Below are positions 32,343 through 40,455 of a stretch of DNA of 64,000 bases, piece by piece. The DNA is from Roseomonas indoligenes (GTDB taxonomy: Bacteria; Pseudomonadota; Alphaproteobacteria; Acetobacterales; Acetobacteraceae). Each line of letters starts with the position of its first letter. Within the stretch, counting starts at the first letter, position 1. The stretch spans positions 62,001 to 126,000 of the forward strand of contig NZ_JAGIZA010000009.1 in assembly GCF_017813365.1 (NCBI RefSeq), read 5' to 3'. Below the pieces are notes generated by a model. The model saw only the letters and a list, made by a program, of their open reading frames with translations. It was not told the DNA's origin and ran no database searches. The position numbers and the translations under genes were made by a program.

Positions 32343-33500
32343 TCAGACCGCGCGTACCCGCATCCCCCAGATCATCACCGCCCCCAGCGCCACGATGCTC
32401 CCCGCCACCAGCCCGATGTCGCGCAGCCCGCCCACCCCGATCACCAGCCCGCCGAAGAGGGCGCCGAGGGAGGTTCCGGCATAGGTGGCCGATGAGTTGA
32501 GGGAGAGGAGGATCGGCGCCAGGGCGGGGGAGAGGCCGACGAGGCGGGCCTGCTGCACCGCCGGGAAGCACCAGCCGGAGGCGCCCCAGACCACCAGCAG
32601 CACCAGCACGCCAGGCGCCGCCGCGGTGATGGAGAGGCACTCCACGCAGACGGAGATGGCCGCGAGCGTCAGGCCCAGTACGGCGTTGGAGACAATCAGG
32701 AACCGGCGGGGATCGTGCCGGTCCGCCGCCCAGCCGCCGAGGGAGACGCCGAGCAGCCCCCCCAGGCCGGAGAGGAGGAGGGCCAGCGCCGTCCCCTCCC
32801 CCAGGAAGCCCAGCGTGCCGCGCACGAAGGGGGCGAGGTAGGAGAAGAGGGTGAAGGCCCCGGCGAAGACGACGACGGTCTGCACCAGCAGCGTCGCCAC
32901 GGCGGGGCGCGTGGCCAGGGAAAGGCGCTCCGCGATCCCCGCCTCGCGGCTGCCGGGCAGGCGGGGCAGGAAGGCCAGGGCGCCGAGGGCGGAGACGAGG
33001 CCCAGCCCGGCCACGACGAGGAAGCTGGCCCGCCAGCCCAGGTGCTCCCCGATCAGCGTGCCCATGGGCGCGCCGAGCACGGTGGAGAGCGTCATGCCCC
33101 CGATCACCAGCGCCATGGCCCGCCCACGGTGGTGCGGCTCCACCAGGGCCACGGCGCAGGCCCCCGCCATCGGCGTGAACAGCGCGGCCGCCAGCGCCGC
33201 CAGGATGCGCAGCCCCATCAGCCCCGCATAGTCCGGAACCAGCCCGCAGCCGGCGGAGGCGAGGGCATAGACCGCCATGGACAGGACGAGCGTGCGCCGC
33301 CGCTCCAGCGAGGCGGTGGCGGCGGCCAGCACGGGGGAGGAGACGGCGTAGGCCAGGGCGAAGGCCATGGAGAGATAGCCCGCTGCCGGGACGGAGACGC
33401 CCAGGTCCTCCGCGATGACGGGCAGCAGCCCGGCGATCGAGAAGGTGCCCGTCCCCACGGCGAAGGCGCCGAGCGTGAGCCAGAGGATCGTTCGGGGCAT
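32343..33500 (-). CDS. MFS transporter (drug/metabolite efflux type)
   Basis: This 385-residue protein has about twelve hydrophobic segments in two halves. It has the motif LERRRTLVLSMAVYALAS after the second segment, LRILAALAAALFTPMAGACAVALV near residues 95-115, and GAPMGTLIGEHLGWRASF. These match the drug:H+ antiporter-1 group (AraJ/YdhP-like). The start at 33500 (MPRTILWLTLGAF) is close to the predicted operator. A divergent winged-helix gene and two inverted 22-base sites suggest direct repression and induction by the transported compound, which is unknown. Confidence 0.9.
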   Translation of the reverse strand: MPRTILWLTLGAFAVGTGTFSIAGLLPVIAEDLGVSVPAAGYLSMAFALAYAVSSPVLAAATASLERRRTLVLSMAVYALASAGCGLVPDYAGLMGLRILAALAAALFTPMAGACAVALVEPHHRGRAMALVIGGMTLSTVLGAPMGTLIGEHLGWRASFLVVAGLGLVSALGALAFLPRLPGSREAGIAERLSLATRPAVATLLVQTVVVFAGAFTLFSYLAPFVRGTLGFLGEGTALALLLSGLGGLLGVSLGGWAADRHDPRRFLIVSNAVLGLTLAAISVCVECLSITAAAPGVLVLLVVWGASGWCFPAVQQARLVGLSPALAPILLSLNSSATYAGTSLGALFGGLVIGVGGLRDIGLVAGSIVALGAVMIWGMRVRAV

Positions 33501-33510
33501 CGCGCCCTCC

Positions 33511-33582
33511 TTGGTCCAATATTCTTTGAACTAGGCTTTGCTGCACCGCCGCGTCAAGCCAGTTCAAGGAGTCCTGGACCAA
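33511..33582. promoter_or_regulatory. Paired inverted operator sites between MFS and winged-helix genes
   Basis: Two 22-base sites lie 50 bases apart in opposite sense. One is at 33511-33532, read on the minus strand as AGTTCAA...TTGGACCAA; the other at 33561-33582 is AGTTCAA...CTGGACCAA on the plus strand. They agree at 18 of 22 positions. Each also has an imperfect internal dyad (GTTCAA and TGGACC). The first touches the MFS start region and the second precedes the regulator gene. This arrangement is typical of a regulator controlling itself and a divergent target. Confidence 0.6.
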
Positions 33583-33632
33583 GCTCCTGGGGGCCCCTTG
33601 GAGACGGGGGCAGAACTGCCTATCTCGTGGGC

Positions 33633-33974
33633 ATGTCCAAGGCGCTTTCCCATCCCGAGGCGGAGGCGATCGACCTCTCCGCCGTGCTGGATGCGCTGCG
33701 GGATCCGATCCGCCGTGCCATCGTGCTCATGGTGGCCGAGCAGGGGGAGAAGCGCTGCTCCTCCTTCCTCCATTGCGCGACCAAGACCAACCTGACCTAC
33801 CACGTCGCCCGCCTGCGGGAGGCCGGCGTGATCCGGGTCCGGGTGGAGGGCCCCGCGCGGCTGATCACGCTCCGGCAGGATGAGCTGGACCGGCGCTTCC
33901 CCGGTCTCCTGCCCGCCATCCTCGCCGGCGCGCGACAGGATCCGCCCCTCGCGCGGCTCGTCGAGAGCGCCTGA
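33633..33974 (+). CDS. ArsR-like winged-helix transcriptional regulator
   Basis: This 113-residue protein resembles small ArsR-type repressors. LDALRDPIRRAIVLMVAEQGEKRCSSF is the first helical part, TNLTYHVARLREAGVIRVR is the recognition helix and turn, and EGPARLITLRQDELDRRFPGLL is the wing and C-terminal helix. No metal-binding CxC motif is present, so a small organic ligand or redox signal is more likely than metal. The ATG at 33633 is used; an in-frame GTG lies two codons earlier. It is divergent from the MFS gene, its probable target, and 55 bases before hslU. Confidence 0.82.
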   Translation: MSKALSHPEAEAIDLSAVLDALRDPIRRAIVLMVAEQGEKRCSSFLHCATKTNLTYHVARLREAGVIRVRVEGPARLITLRQDELDRRFPGLLPAILAGARQDPPLARLVESA

Positions 33975-34029
33975 CGACATTCTCTGCACCCCTGTGGGCG
34001 CCCTCCCCGCGCCCGGATGACCTACCGGA

Positions 34030-35358
34030 ATGAACACCCCCTCCCCCACGGAAGCCGTCAATCTCTCCCCGCGCGAGATCGTCTCGGAGCTGGACCGCTA
34101 CATCGTCGGCCAGCACGACGCGAAGCGCGCCGTCGCCATCGCCCTGCGCAACCGCTGGCGCCGCCAGCAGCTCCCCGATGGGATGCGCGAGGAGGTGGTG
34201 CCGAAGAACATCCTGATGATCGGCCCGACCGGCTGCGGCAAGACCGAGATCGCCCGTCGCCTCGCCCGCCTCGCCAATGCTCCCTTCCTGAAGGTGGAGG
34301 CCACGAAGTTCACCGAGGTCGGCTATGTCGGCCGCGACGTGGAGCAGATCGTGCGCGACCTGGTGGAGGCCAGCATCGTGCAGCTGCGCGAGGCCGGCCG
34401 CGCCGAGGTGCAGGCCAAGGCCGAGCTGAACGCCGAGGAGCGCCTGATCACCGCGCTGGTGGGCGAGGGCGCGAATGGCGAGACGCGCATCAAGTTCCGC
34501 AAGATGCTGCGCGACGGCAGCCTCGACACCAAGGAGGTGGAGGTGCAGGTGGCCGAGCAGGCCACGCCCATCGGGGCCATGGACATCCCGGGCATGCCAC
34601 CCGGCGCCGGCAACATCCAAGAGATGATGGGCAAGATGTTCGGCGGCCGCACCCGCGCCCGCAAGATGACCGTGGCCGAGGCCCGCGGCACCTTGCAGCG
34701 CGAGGAAGCCGACAAGCTGCTGGACCAGGAGAAGCTGACCCGCGACGCGGTGACCAACGCCGAGCAGAACGGCATCGTCTTCATCGACGAGATCGACAAG
34801 GTCTGCGCCCGCAGCGAGAACGGCTTCCGCGGCGGCGACGTGTCCCGCGAGGGCGTGCAGCGCGACCTGCTGCCGCTGATCGAGGGCACCACGGTGAACA
34901 CGAAGCACGGCCCGGTGAAGACGGACCACATCCTCTTCATCGCCTCCGGCGCCTTCCACATCGCCAAGCCCTCCGACCTGCTGCCGGAGCTGCAGGGCCG
35001 CCTGCCGATCCGCGTGGAGCTGAAGGGCCTGACCCGCGACGACTTCCGCCGCATCCTGACGGAGCCGGAGCACGCGCTGACCTCCCAGTACACCGCGCTG
35101 ATGGGAACGGAAGGCGTGACGCTGGACTTCGCGCCGGACGCGGTGGACGCCGTGGCGGAACTGGCGGCCGACATCAACGACCGCGTGGAGAACATCGGCG
35201 CCCGCCGCCTGGCCACCGTGCTGGAACGCCTGCTGGAGGAGGTCTCCTTCACCGCCTCCGACCGCCGCGGCGAGACGGTGCGCGTGGACGCCGGCTACGT
35301 GCGGGAGAAGGTGGCACCGCTGGCCGCCAACACGGACCTGTCGCGGTTCATTCTCTGA
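34030..35358 (+). CDS. hslU: ATP-dependent protease ATPase subunit HslU
   Basis: This 442-residue AAA+ unfoldase works with the HslV peptidase. The Walker A GPTGCGKT is at 65-72 after the typical start [22 protein letters not shown]. The pore motif [14 protein letters not shown] follows. The Walker B and sensor regions are [10 protein letters not shown] and [15 protein letters not shown]. The C-terminus, NTDLSRFIL, is the conserved tail that docks into HslV. The hslV gene, usually immediately upstream, is absent from this window; the upstream neighbour is a winged-helix regulator. Either hslV lies elsewhere or the locus has been rearranged. Confidence 0.97.
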   Translation: MNTPSPTEAVNLSPREIVSELDRYIVGQHDAKRAVAIALRNRWRRQQLPDGMREEVVPKNILMIGPTGCGKTEIARRLARLANAPFLKVEATKFTEVGYVGRDVEQIVRDLVEASIVQLREAGRAEVQAKAELNAEERLITALVGEGANGETRIKFRKMLRDGSLDTKEVEVQVAEQATPIGAMDIPGMPPGAGNIQEMMGKMFGGRTRARKMTVAEARGTLQREEADKLLDQEKLTRDAVTNAEQNGIVFIDEIDKVCARSENGFRGGDVSREGVQRDLLPLIEGTTVNTKHGPVKTDHILFIASGAFHIAKPSDLLPELQGRLPIRVELKGLTRDDFRRILTEPEHALTSQYTALMGTEGVTLDFAPDAVDAVAELAADINDRVENIGARRLATVLERLLEEVSFTASDRRGETVRVDAGYVREKVAPLAANTDLSRFIL

Positions 35359-35371
35359 TCCTGCGCTTCCG

Positions 35372-35645
35372 GCCTGTCCCGGGGAGAGGAAGAAGGGATT
35401 CTTCCTCTCCCCGGACCCCTCACCCTCATCTTCTTCTAGGTCTTGGGATTGCCCGCCTGACGATGCGCCTCGGGTCCAGGACCCGAGGCAACAGCTCAGG
35501 GCAGGCTCGAACCTCTCGTGCCGAGACCCTGTGTCAGGCTGGCGTGGCGGCAGCCAGATGGGTTTCCAAGGGCCTCAGGTCCTTGGCTCGGGACAAACGC
35601 TTCGCGTTTGCCCGGGGGTTCCAGGGGCGGAGCCCCTTGGGGCCG
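35372..35645 (-). repeat. Intergenic structured repeat, copy E
   Basis: This copy has the opposite sense to A, C, D and F. On the plus strand the outer hairpin (35376-35415) comes first, 17 bases after the hslU stop. It is followed by CCCCTCACCCTCATCTTCTTC. Then comes the covarying hairpin GCCTCGGGTCC / GGACCCGAGGC (35467-35489) and a block at 35500-35580 homologous to copy A. An extra hairpin AACGC-TTC-GCGTT lies near 35600, and the final module is GGGGCGGAGCCCC. It fills the gap between convergent hslU and the hypothetical gene at 35654. The outer hairpin may terminate hslU. Confidence 0.82.
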
Positions 35646-35653
35646 CCCGCTCC

Positions 35654-36121
35654 CTACCCGTTCAGGTGCGCGCTGAACTTCGCCATCCAGAAGTTCGGCG
35701 TCTCGTTCCCCGGTCCGGACTTCATGCGGATGGTCCAGATCGGTTCCAGCGGGTCGCCGGTCTCGATGATGAAGTTCCAGCCCACGCGCTTCTCGGCCTT
35801 GTAGACCGGCTCCGTCCGCCACTTCCGAATGAGGGAGAAGGGCAGCAGCTTGATCAGCCGGTGGGAGGCAAGGCCGACCATTTCCTCCGCCCCGCTGAAC
35901 AGGACCGTGGTTTCCCGTCCCTCCAGCCGGTCGTCCAGCCCCGGGCACTCGTGGATCAGCGCCGCCACCGCCTTGCGCCGCCCCTCCCGCAAGGACCAGA
36001 TCCGCCAGCCGAGTGCCCCGAGCAGGGCGAGCACGACCAGCACCGCCAGCGTCACCAAATCCTCAGCCCCTCTTCCGGGCCGCTTCTCCGGCCTCGGGCG
36101 CGGGGATAAGGCCATCCCCAC
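35654..36121 (-). CDS. Hypothetical single-pass membrane protein
   Basis: I do not recognise a family. The 155-residue protein has a basic N-terminus (about residues 1-18) and a single transmembrane segment (LVTLAVLVVLALLGALGW, about 22-40). A soluble part of about 110 residues follows. It contains HECPGLDDRLEGRETTVLFSGAEEMVGLASHRLIK and FIIETGDPLEPIWTIRMKSG. A second ATG lies two codons in. Codon use matches its neighbours. It is divergent from the EcsC-family gene, and repeat copy E lies past its stop. Confidence 0.65.
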   Translation of the reverse strand: MGMALSPRPRPEKRPGRGAEDLVTLAVLVVLALLGALGWRIWSLREGRRKAVAALIHECPGLDDRLEGRETTVLFSGAEEMVGLASHRLIKLLPFSLIRKWRTEPVYKAEKRVGWNFIIETGDPLEPIWTIRMKSGPGNETPNFWMAKFSAHLNG

Positions 36122-36197
36122 GGCGGATCAACGACCCACCGTGCGAAGGAGCGATGCGGTGATGCAACCCCACCGCCCCCCCGCCATTTGTCAGGCC

Positions 36198-37025
36198 ATG
36201 AGCACCACCTCGTCCGGATCCACGGGCAGCACGCTGCCCGCCCTGCTGACCCTGCCGGAGGACGCCCAGACGGAGCTGGCCAAGGCGGTGGCCACGCTCG
36301 AAGGGCCCTCCTTCGCCGCGCGGCTCGCCGCCATCGCCGGCACGCCGATCGAGGCCCTGAAGGATCGGCTGCCCGAATCGATTCGGGACCAGGTGGACAG
36401 CGCCGTGCGCCGGGCCTTGGAGAAGGCCTGGTCCGCGGCGGTGGGCACGGAGCCCCGCCGCACCCCCTTCGGCATGGACGTGGCCTGGTTCCACCGCGGC
36501 GTCGCCATGGCCAGCGGGGCGGCGGGCGGCGCGCTGGGCCTGCTGGGCACCATGGCGGAACTGCCGTTCTCCACCACCATCCTGCTGCGCCAGATCGCGG
36601 CCGAGGCTGCCGCGGCGGGGGAGGACCCGAAGTCGGCCTCCACGGCCGCGGAGTGCATGGCCGTCTTCGCCCTCGGCAGCCCCACGACGGAGGAGGACGA
36701 CGTGGCGGAGACGGGCTACTTCGCCGCCCGGATCGCGCTGGCCCAGATGCTGCCCAACGCGGCCTCCAGCCTCGTCTCCGGCCTGGTGCCGGGCTTTCTG
36801 GGTGCCATCGCCGCCCGGTTCACGGGCACGGTGGGCCTGAAGCTCTCGGCCCAGGCCGTGCCGGTCATCGGCGCGGCGGCCGGGGCGGCCATCAACCTCG
36901 CCTTCCTCGAGCACTTCCGGGGGGTGGCCCACGCCCACTTCACCGTGCGGAAGTTCGAGCGCACCTATGGCGCGGACCGGGTGCGCGCCGCCTACGACGC
37001 CCTGCGGGACGGCAGCACGCGCTAG
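36198..37025 (+). CDS. EcsC family protein
   Basis: This 275-residue protein resembles the EcsC family, whose biochemical role is poorly known (B. subtilis EcsC accompanies an ABC transporter). The segment DVAWFHRGVAMASGAAGGALGLLGTMAELPFSTTILLRQIA near residues 95-135 is characteristic. ECMAVFALGSP follows. Hydrophobic stretches near 105-125 and 190-240, including LKLSAQAVPVIGAAAGAAINLAF, suggest membrane association. Translation starts at the ATG at 36198 with only a weak ribosome site. It stands alone, with no ABC genes beside it. Confidence 0.82.
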   Translation: MSTTSSGSTGSTLPALLTLPEDAQTELAKAVATLEGPSFAARLAAIAGTPIEALKDRLPESIRDQVDSAVRRALEKAWSAAVGTEPRRTPFGMDVAWFHRGVAMASGAAGGALGLLGTMAELPFSTTILLRQIAAEAAAAGEDPKSASTAAECMAVFALGSPTTEEDDVAETGYFAARIALAQMLPNAASSLVSGLVPGFLGAIAARFTGTVGLKLSAQAVPVIGAAAGAAINLAFLEHFRGVAHAHFTVRKFERTYGADRVRAAYDALRDGSTR

Positions 37026-37233
37026 GGCGGCATCCAAAGGCGCCGGTCGGCCCCTTCCGGCACCGCCGCCGGAAGCCGATCGGCTCCGGCAGGCCACACT
37101 CCTCATCCTTTGCCGCAATTCCGCACTGCAAGGTCCGGAAAAGCCCGGTGACGCGCGCCGCGCGGCGCCCTAGAAGGGCCGGCGCCCCGCCCATGGAACG
37201 GTCCTGCGGGGCCCGTATTCCAAGGACGAACCA

Positions 37234-37539
37234 GTGACCAAGACGATCCTCAAGGCCGTGCTGCTCCCGTCGCTGGCGCTGATGGCGGCGTGCACCACCC
37301 CGCCCCCGCCGGCGCCCACCGTCGCCCCGCCCCCGGAAGAGGCCTTCCGCCCGGCCTGCCAGCAGCGCCTGCCCGCCGCGACCGAGTTCGGCCTGAAGAA
37401 GTGCATGCTGGAGGAGCTGGACAAGTCCCGCGGCGTGACCCCGGCCAGCGCCGCCGCCACCCCCCCGGCCGCCGAGCCCGCCGCCCCGGCCACGACGACC
37501 CGCCGCAGCGGCACCAGCCGCACCCGCAGCCAGCGCTGA
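37234..37539 (+). CDS. Small proline/alanine-rich lipoprotein
   Basis: This 101-residue protein starts at a GTG. It has a lipoprotein signal, MTKTILKAVLLPSLALMAAC, with the lipid-modified cysteine at residue 20 followed by TTPPPP. The middle contains ACQQRLPAATEFGLKKCMLEELDKSRG with a cysteine pair that could form a disulfide. The rest is low-complexity Pro/Ala/Thr ending in an Arg/Ser/Thr tail. I do not recognise a family. The 208 bases upstream hold no other gene. A strong hairpin follows the stop. Confidence 0.65.
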   Translation: MTKTILKAVLLPSLALMAACTTPPPPAPTVAPPPEEAFRPACQQRLPAATEFGLKKCMLEELDKSRGVTPASAAATPPAAEPAAPATTTRRSGTSRTRSQR

Positions 37540-37546
37540 GGCTACA

Positions 37547-37584
37547 CCCCGGGGAGGAGAGGCGGCGCCCTCCCCTCCCCGGGG
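37547..37584 (+). terminator. Terminator-like hairpin after the small lipoprotein gene
   Basis: A 16-base stem with one mismatch, CCCCGGGGAGGAGAGG / CCTCCCCTCCCCGGGG, closes on a CGGCGC loop eight bases after the stop. It lacks a T-run. It resembles the outer hairpin of the intergenic repeat family but has neither the GAATTC core nor the purine tract. Confidence 0.6.
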
Positions 37585-37655
37585 CCACTGATCCGCGGTC
37601 AACTCCGCCTTAACCTGATGGAGTCACCCTCCGCCCGATCAACAGGTGCGGGACC

Positions 37656-38696
37656 GTGGCAAAAGGCAGGGGCGAAGGCGCCACCATCATCATCAGGCGC
37701 GAGGAGGGTGGCGAGGGCGGCCATCACGGCGGCGCCTGGAAGGTGGCCTACGCCGACTTCGTGACGGCGATGATGGCCTTCTTCCTCCTGATGTGGCTGC
37801 TGAACGCCACCACGGAGGAGCAGCGGCGCGGCCTCGCCGACTACTTCAACCCCACCAACGTCATGGGCCGGAACAGCACCGGCTCCGGCCAGCCCTTCGG
37901 CGGCAGGACGCCCAACGAATCGGGCGAGGCCGCCTCCAACGCCTCTGCCCTGCGGGTGGAGACCGGCCCCCGCCCCGTCATCTTCGACCTGGAGGAGGAT
38001 GACAGCGACACACCCGCCCAGCCGGTGGAGCGGCGGGAGGCCCCGAAGGGCGACGACGAGGAAGCCACCCCGGCCCGGCTGCAGGCGGCGCGCGCCGATG
38101 CGGGGAACGGACCCGGCACCGCACCCGGCACCGGCGGCAGCGCGGCCGATGTCGCGAAAGCCTCCGCCGAGGCCCTGCGGGAGGAGCTGGAGCGCCGCGA
38201 GCGCGAGGCGCTGGATCGCCTGGCGGAGCAGGTCCGCGCCGCCGTGCGGGACGACCCGGCCCTCGCCGACCTCGCGAAACAGCTCCAGGTGGAGCAGGTG
38301 CCGGAAGGCCTGCGGATCCAGCTGCTGGACGCGGAGCGGCAGCCCATGTTCGCCCTCGGCGGCAGCGCGCCCTCGAACCGCGCCCGCGCGCTGATGGCGA
38401 AGGTGGCGGCGGTGATCAACCGCGTGCCGAACGAGGTGGCGGTCACCGGCCACACGGATGCCACCCCCTTCCGCCCGGGCGCCCGGTCCAACTGGGACCT
38501 CTCGGCGGAGCGCGCCAACGCCACGCGCCGCCTCCTCACCGATGGCGGCGTGGCCGAGGCCCGGATCCGCAGCGTCGCCGGCCTCGCCGAGCGCGAGCCG
38601 ATGCTGCCGGCGGAGCCGCAGAACCCCGCCAACCGCCGCGTTTCCGTGCTGCTGCTGCGGGAACCCGCGGCGCCGGGAAGGAACTCTGCCCCGTGA
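37656..38696 (+). CDS. motB: Flagellar motor stator protein MotB
   Basis: This 346-residue protein anchors the flagellar stator to peptidoglycan. The cytoplasmic N-terminus is followed by one membrane helix (WKVAYADFVTAMMAFFLLMWLL, about 28-49) with the essential proton-carrying aspartate 34. A long linker (about 55-200) is rich in Glu, Pro and Ala. The C-terminal OmpA-like domain contains VTGHTDATPF and NWDLSAERANATRRLL near 260-290. It starts at a GTG at 37656 and its stop overlaps the motA start as GTGA. The order motB-motA is the reverse of the usual one. Confidence 0.94.
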   Translation: MAKGRGEGATIIIRREEGGEGGHHGGAWKVAYADFVTAMMAFFLLMWLLNATTEEQRRGLADYFNPTNVMGRNSTGSGQPFGGRTPNESGEAASNASALRVETGPRPVIFDLEEDDSDTPAQPVERREAPKGDDEEATPARLQAARADAGNGPGTAPGTGGSAADVAKASAEALREELERREREALDRLAEQVRAAVRDDPALADLAKQLQVEQVPEGLRIQLLDAERQPMFALGGSAPSNRARALMAKVAAVINRVPNEVAVTGHTDATPFRPGARSNWDLSAERANATRRLLTDGGVAEARIRSVAGLAEREPMLPAEPQNPANRRVSVLLLREPAAPGRNSAP

Positions 38697-39559
38697 CGAC
38701 GATCATCGGCTTCGTGGTGATGATGGTCACCGTCTTCGGCGGCTATACGCTCGCGGGCGGCAAGTTCGATATCATCATGCACGCCCTGCCGCTGGAGGGG
38801 ATGATGATCGGCGGCGCCGCCATCGGCGCCTTCGTCATGTCCAACTCCATGCACGACGTGAAGCACACGCTCGGCGGCTTCGGGAAGATCTTCAAGGGCG
38901 CCCGCTTCCACAAGGCCGACTACGTGGAGATGCTCTCCCTCCTCTACTGGTTCGTGCGGCTGGTGCAGACCAAGGGTGCCATGGCGCTGGAAGCGCATAT
39001 CGAGAAGCCGGAGGAGAGCCCGGCCTTCGGCAAGTTCCCGAAGATCAGGGCGAACCACCACGCGGTCGCGATGATCTGCGACTACCTCCGCATGGTCGGC
39101 ATGAACGCCGACGACCCGCACCAGATCGAGGACGTGATGGCGCGGGAGTTGAAGAAGCTGAGGGAGGAGGAGCTCCACCCCTCCCATGCCATGCAGAGCA
39201 TGGCGGATGCCCTGCCCGCCCTCGGCATCGTCGCGGCGGTGCTCGGCGTCATCAAGACCATGGCCTCCATCGACCAGCCGCCCACCGTGCTCGGCGGCAT
39301 GATCGGCGGCGCGCTGGTCGGCACCTTCCTCGGCGTGCTGCTCGCCTACGGCGTGATGGGGCCCCTGGCTGCCCGGCTGAAGGGCGTGGTGGACGAGGAG
39401 TGCAAGTACTTCGAAGTGATCCGTGCCGTCATCGTCGCTCATCTGCAGGGCAACGCGCCCCAGGTCTCCGTGGAGACGGGCCGCAAGATGGCCCCCTCCT
39501 CCCACATGCCGAGCTTTCAGGAGCTGGAGGCGGCGCTGCAGGATTTGCAGATCGCCTGA
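38693..39559 (+). CDS. motA: Flagellar motor stator protein MotA
   Basis: This 288-residue protein is the proton-channel partner of MotB. Four membrane segments are visible: at the N-terminus (TTIIGFVVMMVTVFGGYTLAG), near 30-48, and near 175-200 and 205-228. The conserved prolines lie in ADALPALGIVAAVLGVI and YGVMGPLAARL. The large cytoplasmic loop between segments 2 and 3 contains YVEMLSLLYWFVRLVQTKG. The GTG start overlaps the motB stop, so expression is coupled. It suggests a motile cell, although no other flagellar gene is in the window. Confidence 0.95.
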   Translation: MTTIIGFVVMMVTVFGGYTLAGGKFDIIMHALPLEGMMIGGAAIGAFVMSNSMHDVKHTLGGFGKIFKGARFHKADYVEMLSLLYWFVRLVQTKGAMALEAHIEKPEESPAFGKFPKIRANHHAVAMICDYLRMVGMNADDPHQIEDVMARELKKLREEELHPSHAMQSMADALPALGIVAAVLGVIKTMASIDQPPTVLGGMIGGALVGTFLGVLLAYGVMGPLAARLKGVVDEECKYFEVIRAVIVAHLQGNAPQVSVETGRKMAPSSHMPSFQELEAALQDLQIA

Positions 39560-39579
39560 TCCGCGGCTACCTGCCCCCT

Positions 39580-40005
39580 ATGGACGATACCGCCCCCTTC
39601 CACGACCTCATCGGCCTCACCGTGGACGAGTGGCGGGACGGCTTCGCCCGCCTCGCCCTCGTGGTGGACCGGCGCCACCACAACCGCAGCGGCGTGCTGC
39701 ACGGGGGCGTGCTGCTCTCCCTCATCGACCAGGCCGGGGGCTATTCCGGGCTGTTCTGCACGGTGCCCGGCCATGTGCGCCGCGCGGTCACGGTGGACCT
39801 GAACACCCACTTCACCGGCCAGGTCACGGAAGGGCGCATCACCGCGGAAGGCCGGGTGGTCACGGCGGGAAACAGCATCTTCTTTACCCGGACCGAGGTG
39901 TTCGGGCCGGACGGCAAGCTCGTCGCCTTCGGCTCCGGCACCCATCGCTGGCGCAGCGGCAGCAACAAGCCTGAGGGCGTCCCGGCCGATTCGCCGCTGC
40001 GCTAG
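39580..40005 (+). CDS. PaaI-type hotdog thioesterase
   Basis: This 141-residue hotdog-fold protein fits acyl-CoA thioesterases of the PaaI group. The central motif HHNRSGVLHGGVLLSLIDQAGGY near residues 28-50 carries the HGG and the catalytic aspartate. AVTVDLNTHFTGQVTEG and FFTRTEVFGPDGKLVAFGSGTHRW follow. It starts 20 bases after motA but has no evident link to motility. Its last bases overlap the convergent DUF421 gene (40002-40005). The substrate is unknown. Confidence 0.87.
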   Translation: MDDTAPFHDLIGLTVDEWRDGFARLALVVDRRHHNRSGVLHGGVLLSLIDQAGGYSGLFCTVPGHVRRAVTVDLNTHFTGQVTEGRITAEGRVVTAGNSIFFTRTEVFGPDGKLVAFGSGTHRWRSGSNKPEGVPADSPLR

Positions 40006-40448
40006 TCGCCGCCCTCGGCGATGATGGAGATCTTCCCGTCCCGCTCCGCCGTGGCGTAGCGGACCTGCTCCAGCCGCTCCAGCCCGCGCTGCCGGGCGGC
40101 GGCCATGATGTCCTGCTCGTTCAGCCGCAGCCGGTGCATGCGGTGCCGGTGCCATTGCCCGTGCTCGTACACCACCACCGGCTTGCCATCCACGATCCGC
40201 CCCACCAGCGGGTATCGGCTCTTCGCCCAGGAGACGAGGATGTGCATGAGCCCGATGGTGAACACCGCGGAGACGGCGCCGGTGAGGGACCGGTCGTCCC
40301 CGATCACCGCCGTAATGGTGATCCCGCCGAACAGGAACAGCAGCACAAGGTCGAATGGCGCCATCTGGCTGGCGGTGCGCCGCCCGATCAGCCGCACGGC
40401 AAACAGCAGGATCAGGTAGCCGGCCGCGGCACGGAGGACGAGGCTCAT
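40002..40448 (-). CDS. DUF421 (YetF/YcaP-like) membrane protein
   Basis: This 148-residue protein has three N-terminal membrane helices (AAAGYLILLFAVRLIG, FDLVLLFLFGGITITAVIG and SAVFTIGLMHILVSW). The DUF421 cytoplasmic domain has the typical run YPLVGRIVDGKPVVVYEHGQ, then LNEQDIMAAARQRGLERLEQVRYA. It is at the short end for the family. It lies seven bases after the stop of an unknown membrane protein on the same strand. The two are probably an operon. The function of DUF421 proteins is not established. Confidence 0.85.
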   Translation of the reverse strand: MSLVLRAAAGYLILLFAVRLIGRRTASQMAPFDLVLLFLFGGITITAVIGDDRSLTGAVSAVFTIGLMHILVSWAKSRYPLVGRIVDGKPVVVYEHGQWHRHRMHRLRLNEQDIMAAARQRGLERLEQVRYATAERDGKISIIAEGGD

Positions 40449-40455
40449 CGTTTCC

